A DNA stretch of 64,000 nucleotides, taken from NCBI RefSeq assembly GCF_009792235.1, contig NZ_CP046973.1:1116001-1180000 (forward strand), given 5' to 3'. Position numbers and translations under genes: made by a program. This stretch comes from Microcystis aeruginosa FD4. Lineage in GTDB: Bacteria > Cyanobacteriota > Cyanobacteriia > Cyanobacteriales > Microcystaceae. The notes under the pieces are model-generated. The model saw only the letters and a list, made by a program, of their open reading frames with translations. It was not told where the DNA came from and searched no databases. Numbering within the stretch: the first letter of the stretch is position 1; each line of letters begins with the position of its first letter. Of the stretch, positions 26,787 through 35,498 are shown piece by piece.

Positions 26787-27845
26787 ATGGATAAGATCAA
26801 GGTAGGATTGTTGTTTGGTGGTCGATCGGGAGAACACGAGGTATCTATCAATTCGGCTCGATCGATCCTGCAAGCTTTTAATTACCCCGAAAATCTTGAC
26901 AAATACGCCGTTATCCCCTTCTATATCGATAAAAATGGCTGTTGGCATTCGGCAGCAACTGCTAGACAAATTTTAACCTCTGGGCAACCCCTAGCTATTG
27001 AGAGTGATATAAAAGTCAATATCTGGCAATTTCCCCCAGAAGTGAGGGAAATTGAGGTTTGGTTTCCAATCCTCCACGGACCGAATGGAGAAGATGGCAC
27101 TTTACAAGGATTACTCACTCTCATGCGGGTTGCTTTTGTGGGTAGTGGGGTCCTGGGTTCATGCTTGGGAATGGATAAAATTGCCATGAAAACTGCTTTT
27201 GCAGCTGCTGGATTACCCCAAGTTAAGTATAAGGCCGTAACCCGCTCGCAAGTGTGGTCAAATCCCTGTATTTTTCCGCAATTGTGCGATCAAATCGCCG
27301 AGGAAATAGGTTATCCTTGTTTTATTAAACCGGCTAATTTAGGTTCTTCGGTGGGTATTAGTAAAGCACGCAACCGGCAAGAATTAGAGGCTGCTTTAGA
27401 TAGTGCTGCTAGTTATGATCGACGGATTATTGTGGAAGCAGGAGTAACCGCAAGGGAGATCGAATGTGCGGTTTTAGGTAATGATAATCCCCAAGCTTCC
27501 TTGGTGGGAGAAATTACTTTTGATAGTGATTTTTATGACTACGAAACTAAATATACTGACGGGCGATCGAGTATGGTAATTCCCGCTAATATTCCTGATA
27601 AAATTGCTAATCAAGTGCGAGAAATGGCTGTAGAAGCATTTAAAGCTGTGGATGCTGCGGGATTGTCGCGGGTGGATTTTTTCTATGTAGAAAATACTGG
27701 GGAAGTGTTGATCAATGAAATTAATACTCTGCCGGGGTTTACTAATTTTAGTATGTATCCCCAACTCTGGAAAGCCACTGGTTTAGAGTTTGATAAATTG
27801 GTCGATAAGTTGGTACAATTAGCCTTAGAAAGACAGGAAAAATAA
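26787..27845 (+). CDS. ddl: D-alanine--D-alanine ligase
   Basis: A 352-residue ATP-grasp enzyme that joins two D-Ala for peptidoglycan precursor synthesis in the cytoplasm. Motifs: LLFGGRSGEHEVSINSA at the N-terminus, HGPNGEDGTLQGLL, CFIKPANLGSSVGISKA (ATP-binding loop), EAGVTAREIECAVLG, and RVDFFYVENTGEVLINEINT with the metal-binding Glu and Asn and the final TLPGFTNFSMYPQLW. Length and order match the DdlA type. ATG 26787 follows GAGAGGATAAT, a good ribosome-binding site. Confidence 0.97.
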   Translation: MDKIKVGLLFGGRSGEHEVSINSARSILQAFNYPENLDKYAVIPFYIDKNGCWHSAATARQILTSGQPLAIESDIKVNIWQFPPEVREIEVWFPILHGPNGEDGTLQGLLTLMRVAFVGSGVLGSCLGMDKIAMKTAFAAAGLPQVKYKAVTRSQVWSNPCIFPQLCDQIAEEIGYPCFIKPANLGSSVGISKARNRQELEAALDSAASYDRRIIVEAGVTAREIECAVLGNDNPQASLVGEITFDSDFYDYETKYTDGRSSMVIPANIPDKIANQVREMAVEAFKAVDAAGLSRVDFFYVENTGEVLINEINTLPGFTNFSMYPQLWKATGLEFDKLVDKLVQLALERQEK

Positions 27846-27902
27846 GGTTAAATTACCACCATTTCTAGGATAGGAATTACCTAAACTAGAGATATTGATC
27901 AA

Positions 27903-28646
27903 TCAGATAGTTTCGGGATCAATGCCCAATTCTCGTAATTTTTGGGCTAATTTTTCCCTTTCCAAGATAGCTTGTTCTTTTTCGAGGATAGCCTGTTCCT
28001 TCGCTTGTCGTTCCTGTTCCTTTTCTAAAAGAATCTGTTCCTTTGCTTGTCTTTGCTCTAATTCAGCTTCTTGGGGAGTGGGAACCAATTGACCATCGGC
28101 GGTAAAATAACGCAGTTTACGGTCAAAAATGCCTAAATATAGTTCTAATTGTTCACTCCATAAATAGCCGTTTTCATTAGCAGGAATAGCCTGATATTGT
28201 CCCTCAATTAGTCTAAATCCTTGCAATTCTAAGGTATTAGGATCGAACCAAAAATAATTAGGAGTGCGAAAAGTATTTTGATAGAGAATTTTCTTTTTAG
28301 TGCGGTCAATATTGGCCGTAGAATCGGAAAGAATCTCGACGATTACATTGGGATATTTCCCCTGTTCTCCCCAAACTACCCAACTTTTGCGGGGACGTTT
28401 TTCTGTATCTAAAACCACAAAAAAATCAGGACCGCAGAAATCGCGCTTTTTCAGTTGTTCTTCGTTATAGTAGATAGTCAGATTACCGGAAGCGTAGTAA
28501 TCGTTTTTCTCTTGCCATAATAATTCTAGACAACTGAGGAGAATTATGATCTGTTGCAGGTGTAAATCACTTTCCAAGGGTGGTTCATCACTCCATAAAT
28601 CGGTGGGGGGACAGGTAACTTCTGGTAAAATGTCGAGAGTTGTCAT
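27903..28646 (-). CDS. Uma2 family protein (DUF820) with coiled-coil tail
   Basis: A protein of 247 residues. The Uma2/DUF820 PD-(D/E)xK-fold core includes CGPDFFVVLDTEKRPRKSW and PNVIVEILSDSTANIDRTKK, the Asp and E-V-x-S-x-S motifs of the putative nuclease site. The C-terminal 50 residues are a Glu/Gln/Lys-rich heptad region (EKEQERQAKEQAILEKEQA) predicted as coiled coil. It ends RELGIDPETI, a common ending of these proteins. Uma2 genes are numerous in Microcystis; their cellular role is not known. It is convergent with ddl. Confidence 0.9.
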   Translation of the reverse strand: MTTLDILPEVTCPPTDLWSDEPPLESDLHLQQIIILLSCLELLWQEKNDYYASGNLTIYYNEEQLKKRDFCGPDFFVVLDTEKRPRKSWVVWGEQGKYPNVIVEILSDSTANIDRTKKKILYQNTFRTPNYFWFDPNTLELQGFRLIEGQYQAIPANENGYLWSEQLELYLGIFDRKLRYFTADGQLVPTPQEAELEQRQAKEQILLEKEQERQAKEQAILEKEQAILEREKLAQKLRELGIDPETI

Positions 28647-28713
28647 AGTTTTTTCCCCGTTATACTAGCTTTGTTTAATTATAACTGTTACGATCTTTTC
28701 TGGTCATAGAAAA

Positions 28714-30390
28714 CTAATTTTTTGCTGACTCACGAGTAAAACTGTAGATAATTTGGGTAGCTAATTGTGGTAATTGTGAGAAATCTTCATCGGACATTTT
28801 TTGACGATCGAGTTTTATTTGTAATCCCGTCATCGAATCGTCTCCGTCGGAAATTAAAAATTCTAAGCGTTCAATTTCCGACCAATCTTTAAGGTCATTT
28901 AATATCTTGTCAATAACCAAAAGGTAAGGATGGGAAGGATTTTTATACCAATTACTGCTGACACCCTGACGAATATCTAAACCTAAATGTACGATCAAAG
29001 GAGCGTGATCAAAAAGGGCATTGGCTACCGGTCGGGTTTCTTCTTGGAGAGATAATTGATTAGCGCGACTTAACTGCCGTAATTTCTCCAATTGATGATA
29101 TCTTTGCGAAATTGACGGCGGATTTTCCCCCCAACTGAGAGCGATGGTGACTAGATAGGTTTGTAAGAATAGATGTCCTAACTTTTCCGCTTTTGTGGCC
29201 AGATAATTGGAATTATAATCATTAGCCTCGATCAGCAAAGGTACTCGCTCGACTATTTCCAAACCATAGCCTTTTAATCCGGCAATTTTACGGGGATTAT
29301 TGGTAATTAAACGAATATTTCTCACTCCCAAATCGTTGAGCATTTGCGCTCCCATACCGTAGTCGCGCAAATCGGCGGGAAATCCTAACCTTTCGTTGGC
29401 TTCCACCGTATCTAGTCCCATATCCTGTAAAGAATAGGCTTTTAGCTTATTAATTAAGCCAATTCCCCGTCCTTCCTGTCGCAGGTAAACCACCACCCCT
29501 AAACCGTTGTTTTCAATCATTTTTAGGGCACTTTGCAACTGTTGGCGACAATCGCAACGCAAGGATCCCAAGGCATCCCCGGTCAGACATTCTGAGTGCA
29601 TTCGTACCATTACAGGTTGATCGCCAAAGAGAGCGGGATCGCCTTTCACAATAGCAATATGTTCGGTTTGATCTAATAAATTTCGGTAGGCATAAAGCTG
29701 AAAAGTGCCGAATTGACTGGGAAAATCACAGACCGTTTCCCGATGGACAAAGCGATCATGTTTTAAGCGATAACCGATCAGATCGGCAATGCTAATTAAC
29801 TTGAGATTATGTTGACGAGCGTATTCAAATAGTTGCGGTAAACGGGCCATGGAACCATCGGGATTTTGGATCTCACAGATAACTCCCGCCGGATACAACC
29901 CGGCTAATCGAGCCAGATCCACAGCTGCCTCCGTATGACCAGCGCGTTTTAAGACTCCACCGGCTTTAGCACGAATCGGGAAGACATGACCGGGACGGGT
30001 GAGATCGTCGGGACGAGTGACTGGATTAATGGCAACTTGCACGGTTTTTGCCCTATCTTCTGCCGAAATGCCAGTTTTAACCCCTAAATGGGGAGCGGCA
30101 TCGATGCTAACGGTAAAAGCGGTTTGATTGCTATCGGTGTTTTTTGTCACCATCAACGGTAATTCGAGAGCATCAAGACGCTCTCCCGTCATTGCCAGAC
30201 AGATTAAACCGCGAGCTTGCACTGCCATGAAGTTAATCAGATCGGGGGTGGCAAATTGGGCCGCACAGATTAGATCTCCTTCATTTTCGCGATTCTCATC
30301 ATCAACTACGACAATGGCACGTCCGGCTTTGATTTCCGCTAAGGCAGTATCGATAGAGTCAAAAGCGATCAAAGTGACAGTCACAGGCAT
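28714..30390 (-). CDS. ribBA: bifunctional DHBP synthase / GTP cyclohydrolase II
   Basis: A 558-residue enzyme catalysing the two entry steps of riboflavin synthesis. The N-terminal DHBP synthase (about 1-205) shows DDENRENEGDLICAA and RPGHVFPIRAKAGGVLKRAG. GTP cyclohydrolase II (about 210-400) shows RMHSECLTGDALGSLRCDC (zinc cysteines), RQEGRGIGLINKLKAY and NNPRKIAGL. The last 150 residues form an extension seen in cyanobacterial RibBA proteins, with no catalytic motif I can identify. The gene lies downstream of the cpc operon but behind its terminator, so it has its own promoter in 30391-30460. Confidence 0.96.
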   Translation of the reverse strand: MPVTVTLIAFDSIDTALAEIKAGRAIVVVDDENRENEGDLICAAQFATPDLINFMAVQARGLICLAMTGERLDALELPLMVTKNTDSNQTAFTVSIDAAPHLGVKTGISAEDRAKTVQVAINPVTRPDDLTRPGHVFPIRAKAGGVLKRAGHTEAAVDLARLAGLYPAGVICEIQNPDGSMARLPQLFEYARQHNLKLISIADLIGYRLKHDRFVHRETVCDFPSQFGTFQLYAYRNLLDQTEHIAIVKGDPALFGDQPVMVRMHSECLTGDALGSLRCDCRQQLQSALKMIENNGLGVVVYLRQEGRGIGLINKLKAYSLQDMGLDTVEANERLGFPADLRDYGMGAQMLNDLGVRNIRLITNNPRKIAGLKGYGLEIVERVPLLIEANDYNSNYLATKAEKLGHLFLQTYLVTIALSWGENPPSISQRYHQLEKLRQLSRANQLSLQEETRPVANALFDHAPLIVHLGLDIRQGVSSNWYKNPSHPYLLVIDKILNDLKDWSEIERLEFLISDGDDSMTGLQIKLDRQKMSDEDFSQLPQLATQIIYSFTRESAKN

Positions 30391-30467
30391 TAAAACGAGG
30401 GAATTATTTTCATTCTACAGGTTTGCTCGATCTGCTGAGGGTCAATTTCTGTAAGTTCCCTAGAAAG

Positions 30468-30505
30468 AAGTCTCCCGGTGAACCTGACGGCTGCCCGGGA
30501 GACTT
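30468..30505 (-). terminator. cpc operon terminator
   Basis: The perfect 11-bp arms AAGTCTCCCGG and CCGGGAGACTT flank a 16-base loop, followed on the minus strand by a T-rich tract. It stands just after cpcC1, ending the operon before any cpcD. Confidence 0.85.
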
Positions 30506-30527
30506 TTAGTTATCTTCAGCTAGAAAA

Positions 30528-31406
30528 TTAGTTCAAACTAGCGGGGGTGATGCTGGCAACTTTGCCACCGAGACGGTTGATCTGTTGCAGGGTGTTATTT
30601 AACTGTTCAAAGGGGACAATAACCGCTTTGCTACTGCGACGGACACTGGGATAACCCGGTTTGCTGATGGCGGCAATTTCCACGCGATAGAGCTTACCCA
30701 CATCACCATAGGCCACACTACCACCAAGAGCTTTACTGGGGGTGTTGCGTTGACCAGAGGGACGATAGGCCCAACCATCGCTGCCACCGGAGGGACCGAC
30801 TACTGCCGAAGCACCATTTTGGGCTAATTCCACCGCTAAACGGGAGGTTTTGCCAGCAATCTGAGAGCGATCGCTGTTGGCATAACCGCGATAGAGTTGG
30901 AACATCCGGGTAAATCCCACGGTTTTTTGACCGGGTTGGCTGGCAAAACCGCGATAGTAGGGAACGATGCTATCACCGAAGTTTTCGGTATATTCGGCCG
31001 AATCGATATAGGAGTCGATATCGGCCTCGAATCCTTTGTTTTCGTAGAGATCGAGGTGATAGACCACTTCCGACTCATCGTAGGGAGCGCGACCTAAAAG
31101 ATGTTTGATATTAAGTTCGATGACGCGGGTTTGGAAGTTACCGTAGAAGAATTTGTTCTTATACAGTTCCGATTTGGCCACGGCGCGGACGAATTCCCGC
31201 ACGGTGATCGAACCATTGCAGAGTAAGGATTCGGCACTGGTAAGGCGCTCGGAACGCATGATATAGTCATTGCCTAGCACCTGACGATAGACAGCGCGAA
31301 TAACTGCCTGTGCGTCATCACGAGACCAATCGGGACGTAATTCTACGGGAGCAACCTCGCTAAAAGCGGTTGTCCCTAAACGGGAAGCTGAGGTAGTAAT
31401 TGCCAC
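30528..31406 (-). CDS. cpcC1: phycobilisome rod linker, CpcC1 type
   Basis: A 292-residue linker joining phycocyanin hexamers in phycobilisome rods. The N-terminal PBS linker domain (about 20-180) includes RAVYRQVLGNDYIMRSERL, REFVRAVAKSELYKNKFFY, LNIKHLLGRAPYDESEV and FTRMFQLYRGYANSDRSQ. The C-terminal CpcD-like domain (about 235-290) includes GKLYRVEIAAISKPGYPSVRR. The start MAITTSASRLGTTAFSEV matches the Synechocystis CpcC1 start. It is the last gene of cpcB-cpcA-cpcC2-cpcC1; a terminator follows. Confidence 0.94.
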   Translation of the reverse strand: MAITTSASRLGTTAFSEVAPVELRPDWSRDDAQAVIRAVYRQVLGNDYIMRSERLTSAESLLCNGSITVREFVRAVAKSELYKNKFFYGNFQTRVIELNIKHLLGRAPYDESEVVYHLDLYENKGFEADIDSYIDSAEYTENFGDSIVPYYRGFASQPGQKTVGFTRMFQLYRGYANSDRSQIAGKTSRLAVELAQNGASAVVGPSGGSDGWAYRPSGQRNTPSKALGGSVAYGDVGKLYRVEIAAISKPGYPSVRRSSKAVIVPFEQLNNTLQQINRLGGKVASITPASLN

Positions 31407-31451
31407 TAAAGTTCTCCTACAAAAAAATGATCATTTTCTGACCGCTGAAAG

Positions 31452-32267
31452 CTAGGCGAGGATCAGTTCGATTACCTGGCCGCCTTGACGGTTGATTTCT
31501 TGCAATTTATTCGATAGTTGCTCATAGGCGACGAGATACTCGCTCACGCTACGACGCACACGGGTTTGTCGTCCCGCTTTTGCCCCACTAACCACGCGCA
31601 AGCGATAGAATTTGCCCCGATCGCCCCCAGCTAATCCGGTTAAGGATTGACCAGTTCCGTTAATATAAACGGGGGAGGCACTGTTATAGGCTAGTTCTCT
31701 GGTCAGTTTTCCTTCTTTCAACGGTGCCCGATCGCTGGTGGCATAACCGCGATAGACTTGGAACAGCCGACTAAAACCGACGGTTTTCTGACCGGTTTGG
31801 CTGGCGAAACCGCGATAGTAGGGGACAATGTTCTCGCCGAAGTGTTGATTGTATTCGGGTGAATCGAAATAGGAATTAATTTCTGCTTCGTAACCCTGTT
31901 GATTGTAGAGATCGGTGTGAAAAGCGATCTCAGCTTGATCGTAGGGAGCGCGACCGAGCAGGTGTTTATAATTCAACTCGATCAAGCGATTTTGGGGATT
32001 GCTATGGAAAAATTTCTGCCGATATAGTTCTGATTGAGCGATCGCCCGAACAAAATCCCTGACGCTAATCGAACGATTGCGTAAGAGGGATTCTAGACTG
32101 ATTAGGCGCTCGCTGGACATCAGATGCTCGTTGCCCAAGATTTGCCGATAAGCACCCCGGATCACCACTTCTACCTGTTCATCACTGTCGGTGGAACGTA
32201 ATTCCAAGGGTGTCCCATTGGCGTAGGGTTCAAATCCCAGTCTTTGGGCCGCCATCAAGCTAGTCAT
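31452..32267 (-). CDS. cpcC2: phycobilisome rod linker, CpcC2 type
   Basis: A 271-residue rod linker. The ATG at 32265-32267 (MTSLMAAQRLGFEPYANGTP) is chosen because AGGAGA lies 8 bp upstream and it matches the known CpcC2 N-terminus; the frame runs further upstream without a good site. The linker domain has RGAYRQILGNEHLMSSERL, RDFVRAIAQSELYRQKFFH and LNYKHLLGRAPYDQAEIAF. The CpcD-like C-terminus has GKFYRLRVVSGAKAGRQTRV. It attaches distal phycocyanin hexamers in the rod. Spacing to cpcC1 is 45 bp, in the same operon. Confidence 0.94.
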   Translation of the reverse strand: MTSLMAAQRLGFEPYANGTPLELRSTDSDEQVEVVIRGAYRQILGNEHLMSSERLISLESLLRNRSISVRDFVRAIAQSELYRQKFFHSNPQNRLIELNYKHLLGRAPYDQAEIAFHTDLYNQQGYEAEINSYFDSPEYNQHFGENIVPYYRGFASQTGQKTVGFSRLFQVYRGYATSDRAPLKEGKLTRELAYNSASPVYINGTGQSLTGLAGGDRGKFYRLRVVSGAKAGRQTRVRRSVSEYLVAYEQLSNKLQEINRQGGQVIELILA

Positions 32268-32386
32268 CGTCGATTCTCCTAAAACTAACTGTATATGGAT
32301 ATGACAAGGTCTGGAAGAACAGGTGATTGCTAACCCTTTTGCTAACAACCTCCTGTCTTTCCAGACCAGCAGTTTTTTCTATGGGA

Positions 32387-32875
32387 CTAGCTGAGAGCGT
32401 TGATAGCGTAGTCGATATAGGAGTTGGCTTCTACCGCAGGGTCGCCACTTAAACCATGGTTGGCTTTGATGTATTTGAGGGCTTCGATGTACCAGCTAGG
32501 AGACAGGTCGAAGGTGCGGTTGATTTCGTCGATACCAGCGATGAGGTACTCGTCCATCGGACCGGTTCCACCAGCAACTAAGCAGTAGGTCACCATGCGG
32601 AGGTAGTAACCGATGTCACGAGCGCATTTGTCTTTACCGCGTTGGTCCGCCGCAAAGTTAGCCCCTTGCATTTGGGTGGTGTAGGGGTACTTGTTGTACA
32701 CAGCTTGAGCAGCACCGGAGATTAAAGAATTAGCTTTTTCGGTTAAAGCTTTAGCGGCGGTGAGGCTGGCAGAAGCTTGACGAAAACGACCGAAAGCAAC
32801 TTGGATTTCGGTGCTGCTTAAGAAACGGCCTTGAGAATCAGCGGCTGCTACGGCTTCGGTAAGGGGGGTTTTCAT
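32387..32875 (-). CDS. cpcA: phycocyanin alpha subunit
   Basis: A 162-residue globin-fold light-harvesting subunit. The start MKTPLTEAVAAADSQGRFLS and the chromophore Cys in KCARDIGYYLRMVTYCLVAG (Cys84 region) with nearby Arg/Asp are as in all CpcA. One phycocyanobilin attaches to that Cys. It ends YIDYAINALS. It pairs with CpcB to form the monomer that trimerises into rod discs on the thylakoid surface. It follows cpcB by 66 bp. Confidence 0.97.
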   Translation of the reverse strand: MKTPLTEAVAAADSQGRFLSSTEIQVAFGRFRQASASLTAAKALTEKANSLISGAAQAVYNKYPYTTQMQGANFAADQRGKDKCARDIGYYLRMVTYCLVAGGTGPMDEYLIAGIDEINRTFDLSPSWYIEALKYIKANHGLSGDPAVEANSYIDYAINALS

Positions 32876-32941
32876 TGTTTGGTATCTCCCAATAATCTTG
32901 CAATAAGTTTCCTACGGTTCAATTGAGACTAGCCCCAGGGA

Positions 32942-33460
32942 CTAGGCGACAGCAGCGGCGGCGCGGTCGAAGTAGCTGGCAATTTCAGACATTAAAGCAC
33001 TGCAATCGCCGGGGGTGACACCGTTGCGATCGTTAGCGATGGACAAAGCAGCTTCTTTCATTTTGCTTACGCCAGCGGCTACGGAAGCTCCAGGTACTCC
33101 TAAAGCTACATAGGTTTCGCGCAGACCATTTAAGCAACGATCATCGAGAACACTGCCGTCGCCAGCGAAGGTAGCGTAGGTAACATAACGCAAGATGATT
33201 TCCATGTCGCGTAAGCAAGCGGCCATACGACGGCTGGTGTAGGCATTACCACCGGGGGTGATCAGTTGCGGCTGTTCAGCGAACAGGCTACGAGCGGCGT
33301 TGGCAACGATGGTGGAAGCGTTACTGGTGATCCGGTTAACAGAGTCCATCCGTTTGTTGCTGTCGGCAACCATGGCGCTGAGAGCGTCTAGTTGGGAAGA
33401 GCTTAAATATTCGCCGCGAGCATCAGCTTGGGATACTACCCGGGTGAATGCGTCAAACAT
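32942..33460 (-). CDS. cpcB: phycocyanin beta subunit
   Basis: A 172-residue subunit with two bilin cysteines: the Cys82 region RMAACLRDMEIILRYVTYA and the Cys153 region RNGVTPGDCSALMSEIASY. The Asn of GGNAYTSRR (position 72) is the residue methylated in this family. The N-terminus is MFDAFTRVVSQADARGEYLS. It is the first gene of the cpc operon, with a ribosome-binding site AGGAGATTG just before the ATG. Confidence 0.97.
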   Translation of the reverse strand: MFDAFTRVVSQADARGEYLSSSQLDALSAMVADSNKRMDSVNRITSNASTIVANAARSLFAEQPQLITPGGNAYTSRRMAACLRDMEIILRYVTYATFAGDGSVLDDRCLNGLRETYVALGVPGASVAAGVSKMKEAALSIANDRNGVTPGDCSALMSEIASYFDRAAAAVA

Positions 33461-33960
33461 TGTGACAATCTCCTAAATTTAAATGGGATTTGCTTGCAAT
33501 TAAATGGTTTTCCCTCTTAAGGGATTTCACGGTGAGCCTGGACGAGCCTTGACCGTGATTGTTGCGACCTACTTTAAGAAACCTGAAAAAACTTCATGGC
33601 TCTCTCATAAATCACTTAAGGAGGTTAAACAAGTATCCAGCTTAACTTTTGTCTGTTATCTTGGCCCCTCAAATTAAATTTATACACTGCTGTCGAAACT
33701 TTGTTTGTTACATATTATTAAGTTTTTTGCTGTCTTTTTGTAACAGTCACTTAACAATAACTCGATCGAGTTGGTCATCAATTCCTGACCATGGCTCAAA
33801 GCCTCTCACCGTCGGGAAATCAGAGACAGCAAGGCTTTAAGGGTATAAAGGGCAGCAAGATAAAAATTTTAAGTTTTTTTTAATATTTTCCCCCTTTCCC
33901 TTCCCCTATTACCCAAGGATTGCCCTTTCCAGCCCTCCAATTACGATGAAGTTTTGTAAA
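33461..33960 (-). promoter_or_regulatory. cpc operon upstream/leader region
   Basis: About 500 bp between cpcB and the divergent tandem-repeat region with no gene. Long leaders are usual for cpc operons. I see AT-rich tracts (around 33700-33760 and 33860-33885) but cannot place the promoter with confidence. Confidence 0.4.
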
Positions 33961-33988
33961 GAAGGGAGAGGGGAGTGGGGAGTGGGGT

Positions 33989-34044
33989 GTGGGGAAGTGG
34001 GGAAGTGGGGAAGTGGGGAAGTGGGGAAGTGGGGAAGTGGGGAA
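33989..34044. repeat. tandem repeat, 7 x GTGGGGAA
   Basis: Seven head-to-tail copies of the octamer GTGGGGAA, preceded by degenerate GGGAGTGG units. About 35 bp further on (34075-34110) a second array has about 2.5 copies of a 16-bp unit, ACCCTATCACCCCAAA. Both lie between the cpc leader and the amidohydrolase gene. Confidence 0.9.
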
Positions 34045-34197
34045 GTGGGAGGGGGAAGCTGTCTCATCACCCTATCACCCCAAAACCCTATCACCCCAAA
34101 ACCCTATCACCCTGTCTCCTGACTCCTGACGACCGCCGACCGTCTCCTGACGTTAAACTGGAAACCGGTGATCAAAAAATCTAGCCGTCCGAACCCG

Positions 34198-35421
34198 ATG
34201 ATTTCCTCCTTTCCTGTCCCCAATAGCTTAAATTGCCCTCAAATTCGCCTTGCTATTCGTTCTCTACAGCCGCAATTGGTTCACTGGCGCCGACAAATAC
34301 ACCAAAAACCAGAACTAGGCTTTCAAGAACACCTCACCGCCTCCTTAATCAGTCAAACCCTGACTAAATACGCAATTGACCATCAAACCGGCATCGCCGA
34401 CACTGGAATTGTCGCCACCATCGCAGGCAGTCAACCGGGGCCGGTTTTAGCCCTGCGGGCCGATATGGATGCACTACCGATCGCCGAAGAAAACCAAGTC
34501 CCCTATTGTTCCCAACATCCGGGCCAAATGCACGCCTGTGGTCACGATGGCCACACAGCGATCGCCCTCGGCACAGCAGTTTACATAGCACAAAACCGTC
34601 ACGATGTCAAGGGGATCGTAAAAATTATTTTCCAACCCGCCGAAGAGGGTCCCGGGGGGGCGAAACCGATGATCGAAGCGGGAGTGCTGAAAAATCCCGA
34701 CGTGGACGGAATTATCGGGCTGCATCTCTGGAATAATCTGCCCTTAGGGACAGTGGGCGTGAAAAATGGTCCGTTGATGGCGGCGGTGGAATCTTTCGAT
34801 CTCCAGATTCAAGGCCGGGGCGGCCATGGGGCAATTCCCCATCAAACCGTCGATTCAATACTGGTGGCGGCCCAAATCGTCAACGCCTTGCAAACTATCG
34901 TCGCTCGCAACCTCAACCCCCTCGATGCTGCCGTGGTGACTGTGGGTAAATTAGCGGCGGGAACCGCTAGAAACGTGATCGCCGATAGTGCTAATCTCAG
35001 TGGGACGGTGCGCTATTTCAATCCCCAGTTAGGGGGCTATTTCCGAGAACGGATGGAAGAAATTATCGCGGGCATCTGCCAAAGTCAGGGGGCTAGTTAT
35101 CAATTCGATTACTGGCAATTGTATCCCCCGGTAATCAATCATGATCAGATGGCGGAATTAGTGCGCTCAATCGCCGCACAAGTGGTGGAAACCCCAGCCG
35201 GAATCGTTCCCGAATGTCAAACCATGGGAGGGGAAGATATGTCCTTCTTTTTACAGGAAGTACCCGGCTGTTATTTCTTCTTGGGGTCTGCCAATCCCGA
35301 ATTAGGATTAGCCTATCCCCACCATCATCCCCGCTTTGATTTTGATGAATCGGTGTTAGCGATGGGAGTCGAGATTTTTGTCCGTTGCGTGGAAAAATTC
35401 TGTAACTCTAAGACTTTCTAG
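34198..35421 (+). CDS. M20 family amidohydrolase / metallopeptidase
   Basis: About 407 residues from MISSFPVPNSLNCPQ. Metal-binding and catalytic signatures of the M20D (hippurate hydrolase / N-acyl-amino-acid amidohydrolase) group are present: RRQIHQKPELGFQE, LALRADMDALPIAE, GQMHACGHDGHTAIALG, KIIFQPAEEGPGGAKPMIEAG, and the dimerisation domain with GRGGHGAIPHQTVDS. It should release an acyl group from an N-acyl amino acid or related amide, and the Cys in ACGHDGH is the usual ligand in this group. Substrate unknown. I prefer the ATG at 34198 over a GTG 30 bp upstream. argB follows 77 bp later, which could fit a role in amino-acid or N-acetyl metabolism. Confidence 0.92.
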   Translation: MISSFPVPNSLNCPQIRLAIRSLQPQLVHWRRQIHQKPELGFQEHLTASLISQTLTKYAIDHQTGIADTGIVATIAGSQPGPVLALRADMDALPIAEENQVPYCSQHPGQMHACGHDGHTAIALGTAVYIAQNRHDVKGIVKIIFQPAEEGPGGAKPMIEAGVLKNPDVDGIIGLHLWNNLPLGTVGVKNGPLMAAVESFDLQIQGRGGHGAIPHQTVDSILVAAQIVNALQTIVARNLNPLDAAVVTVGKLAAGTARNVIADSANLSGTVRYFNPQLGGYFRERMEEIIAGICQSQGASYQFDYWQLYPPVINHDQMAELVRSIAAQVVETPAGIVPECQTMGGEDMSFFLQEVPGCYFFLGSANPELGLAYPHHHPRFDFDESVLAMGVEIFVRCVEKFCNSKTF

Positions 35422-35498
35422 AAATCCGTTCAAGGTGAACAGTTTTTGTCAAACCCGAAACCGCTAAACTGATCACTGAATCAGACAAGTAAAAAAGC

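Noticed and set aside
33989..34110. Tandem repeats as a CRISPR array
   Set aside because: Units are 8 and 16 bp with no unique spacers and no cas genes.
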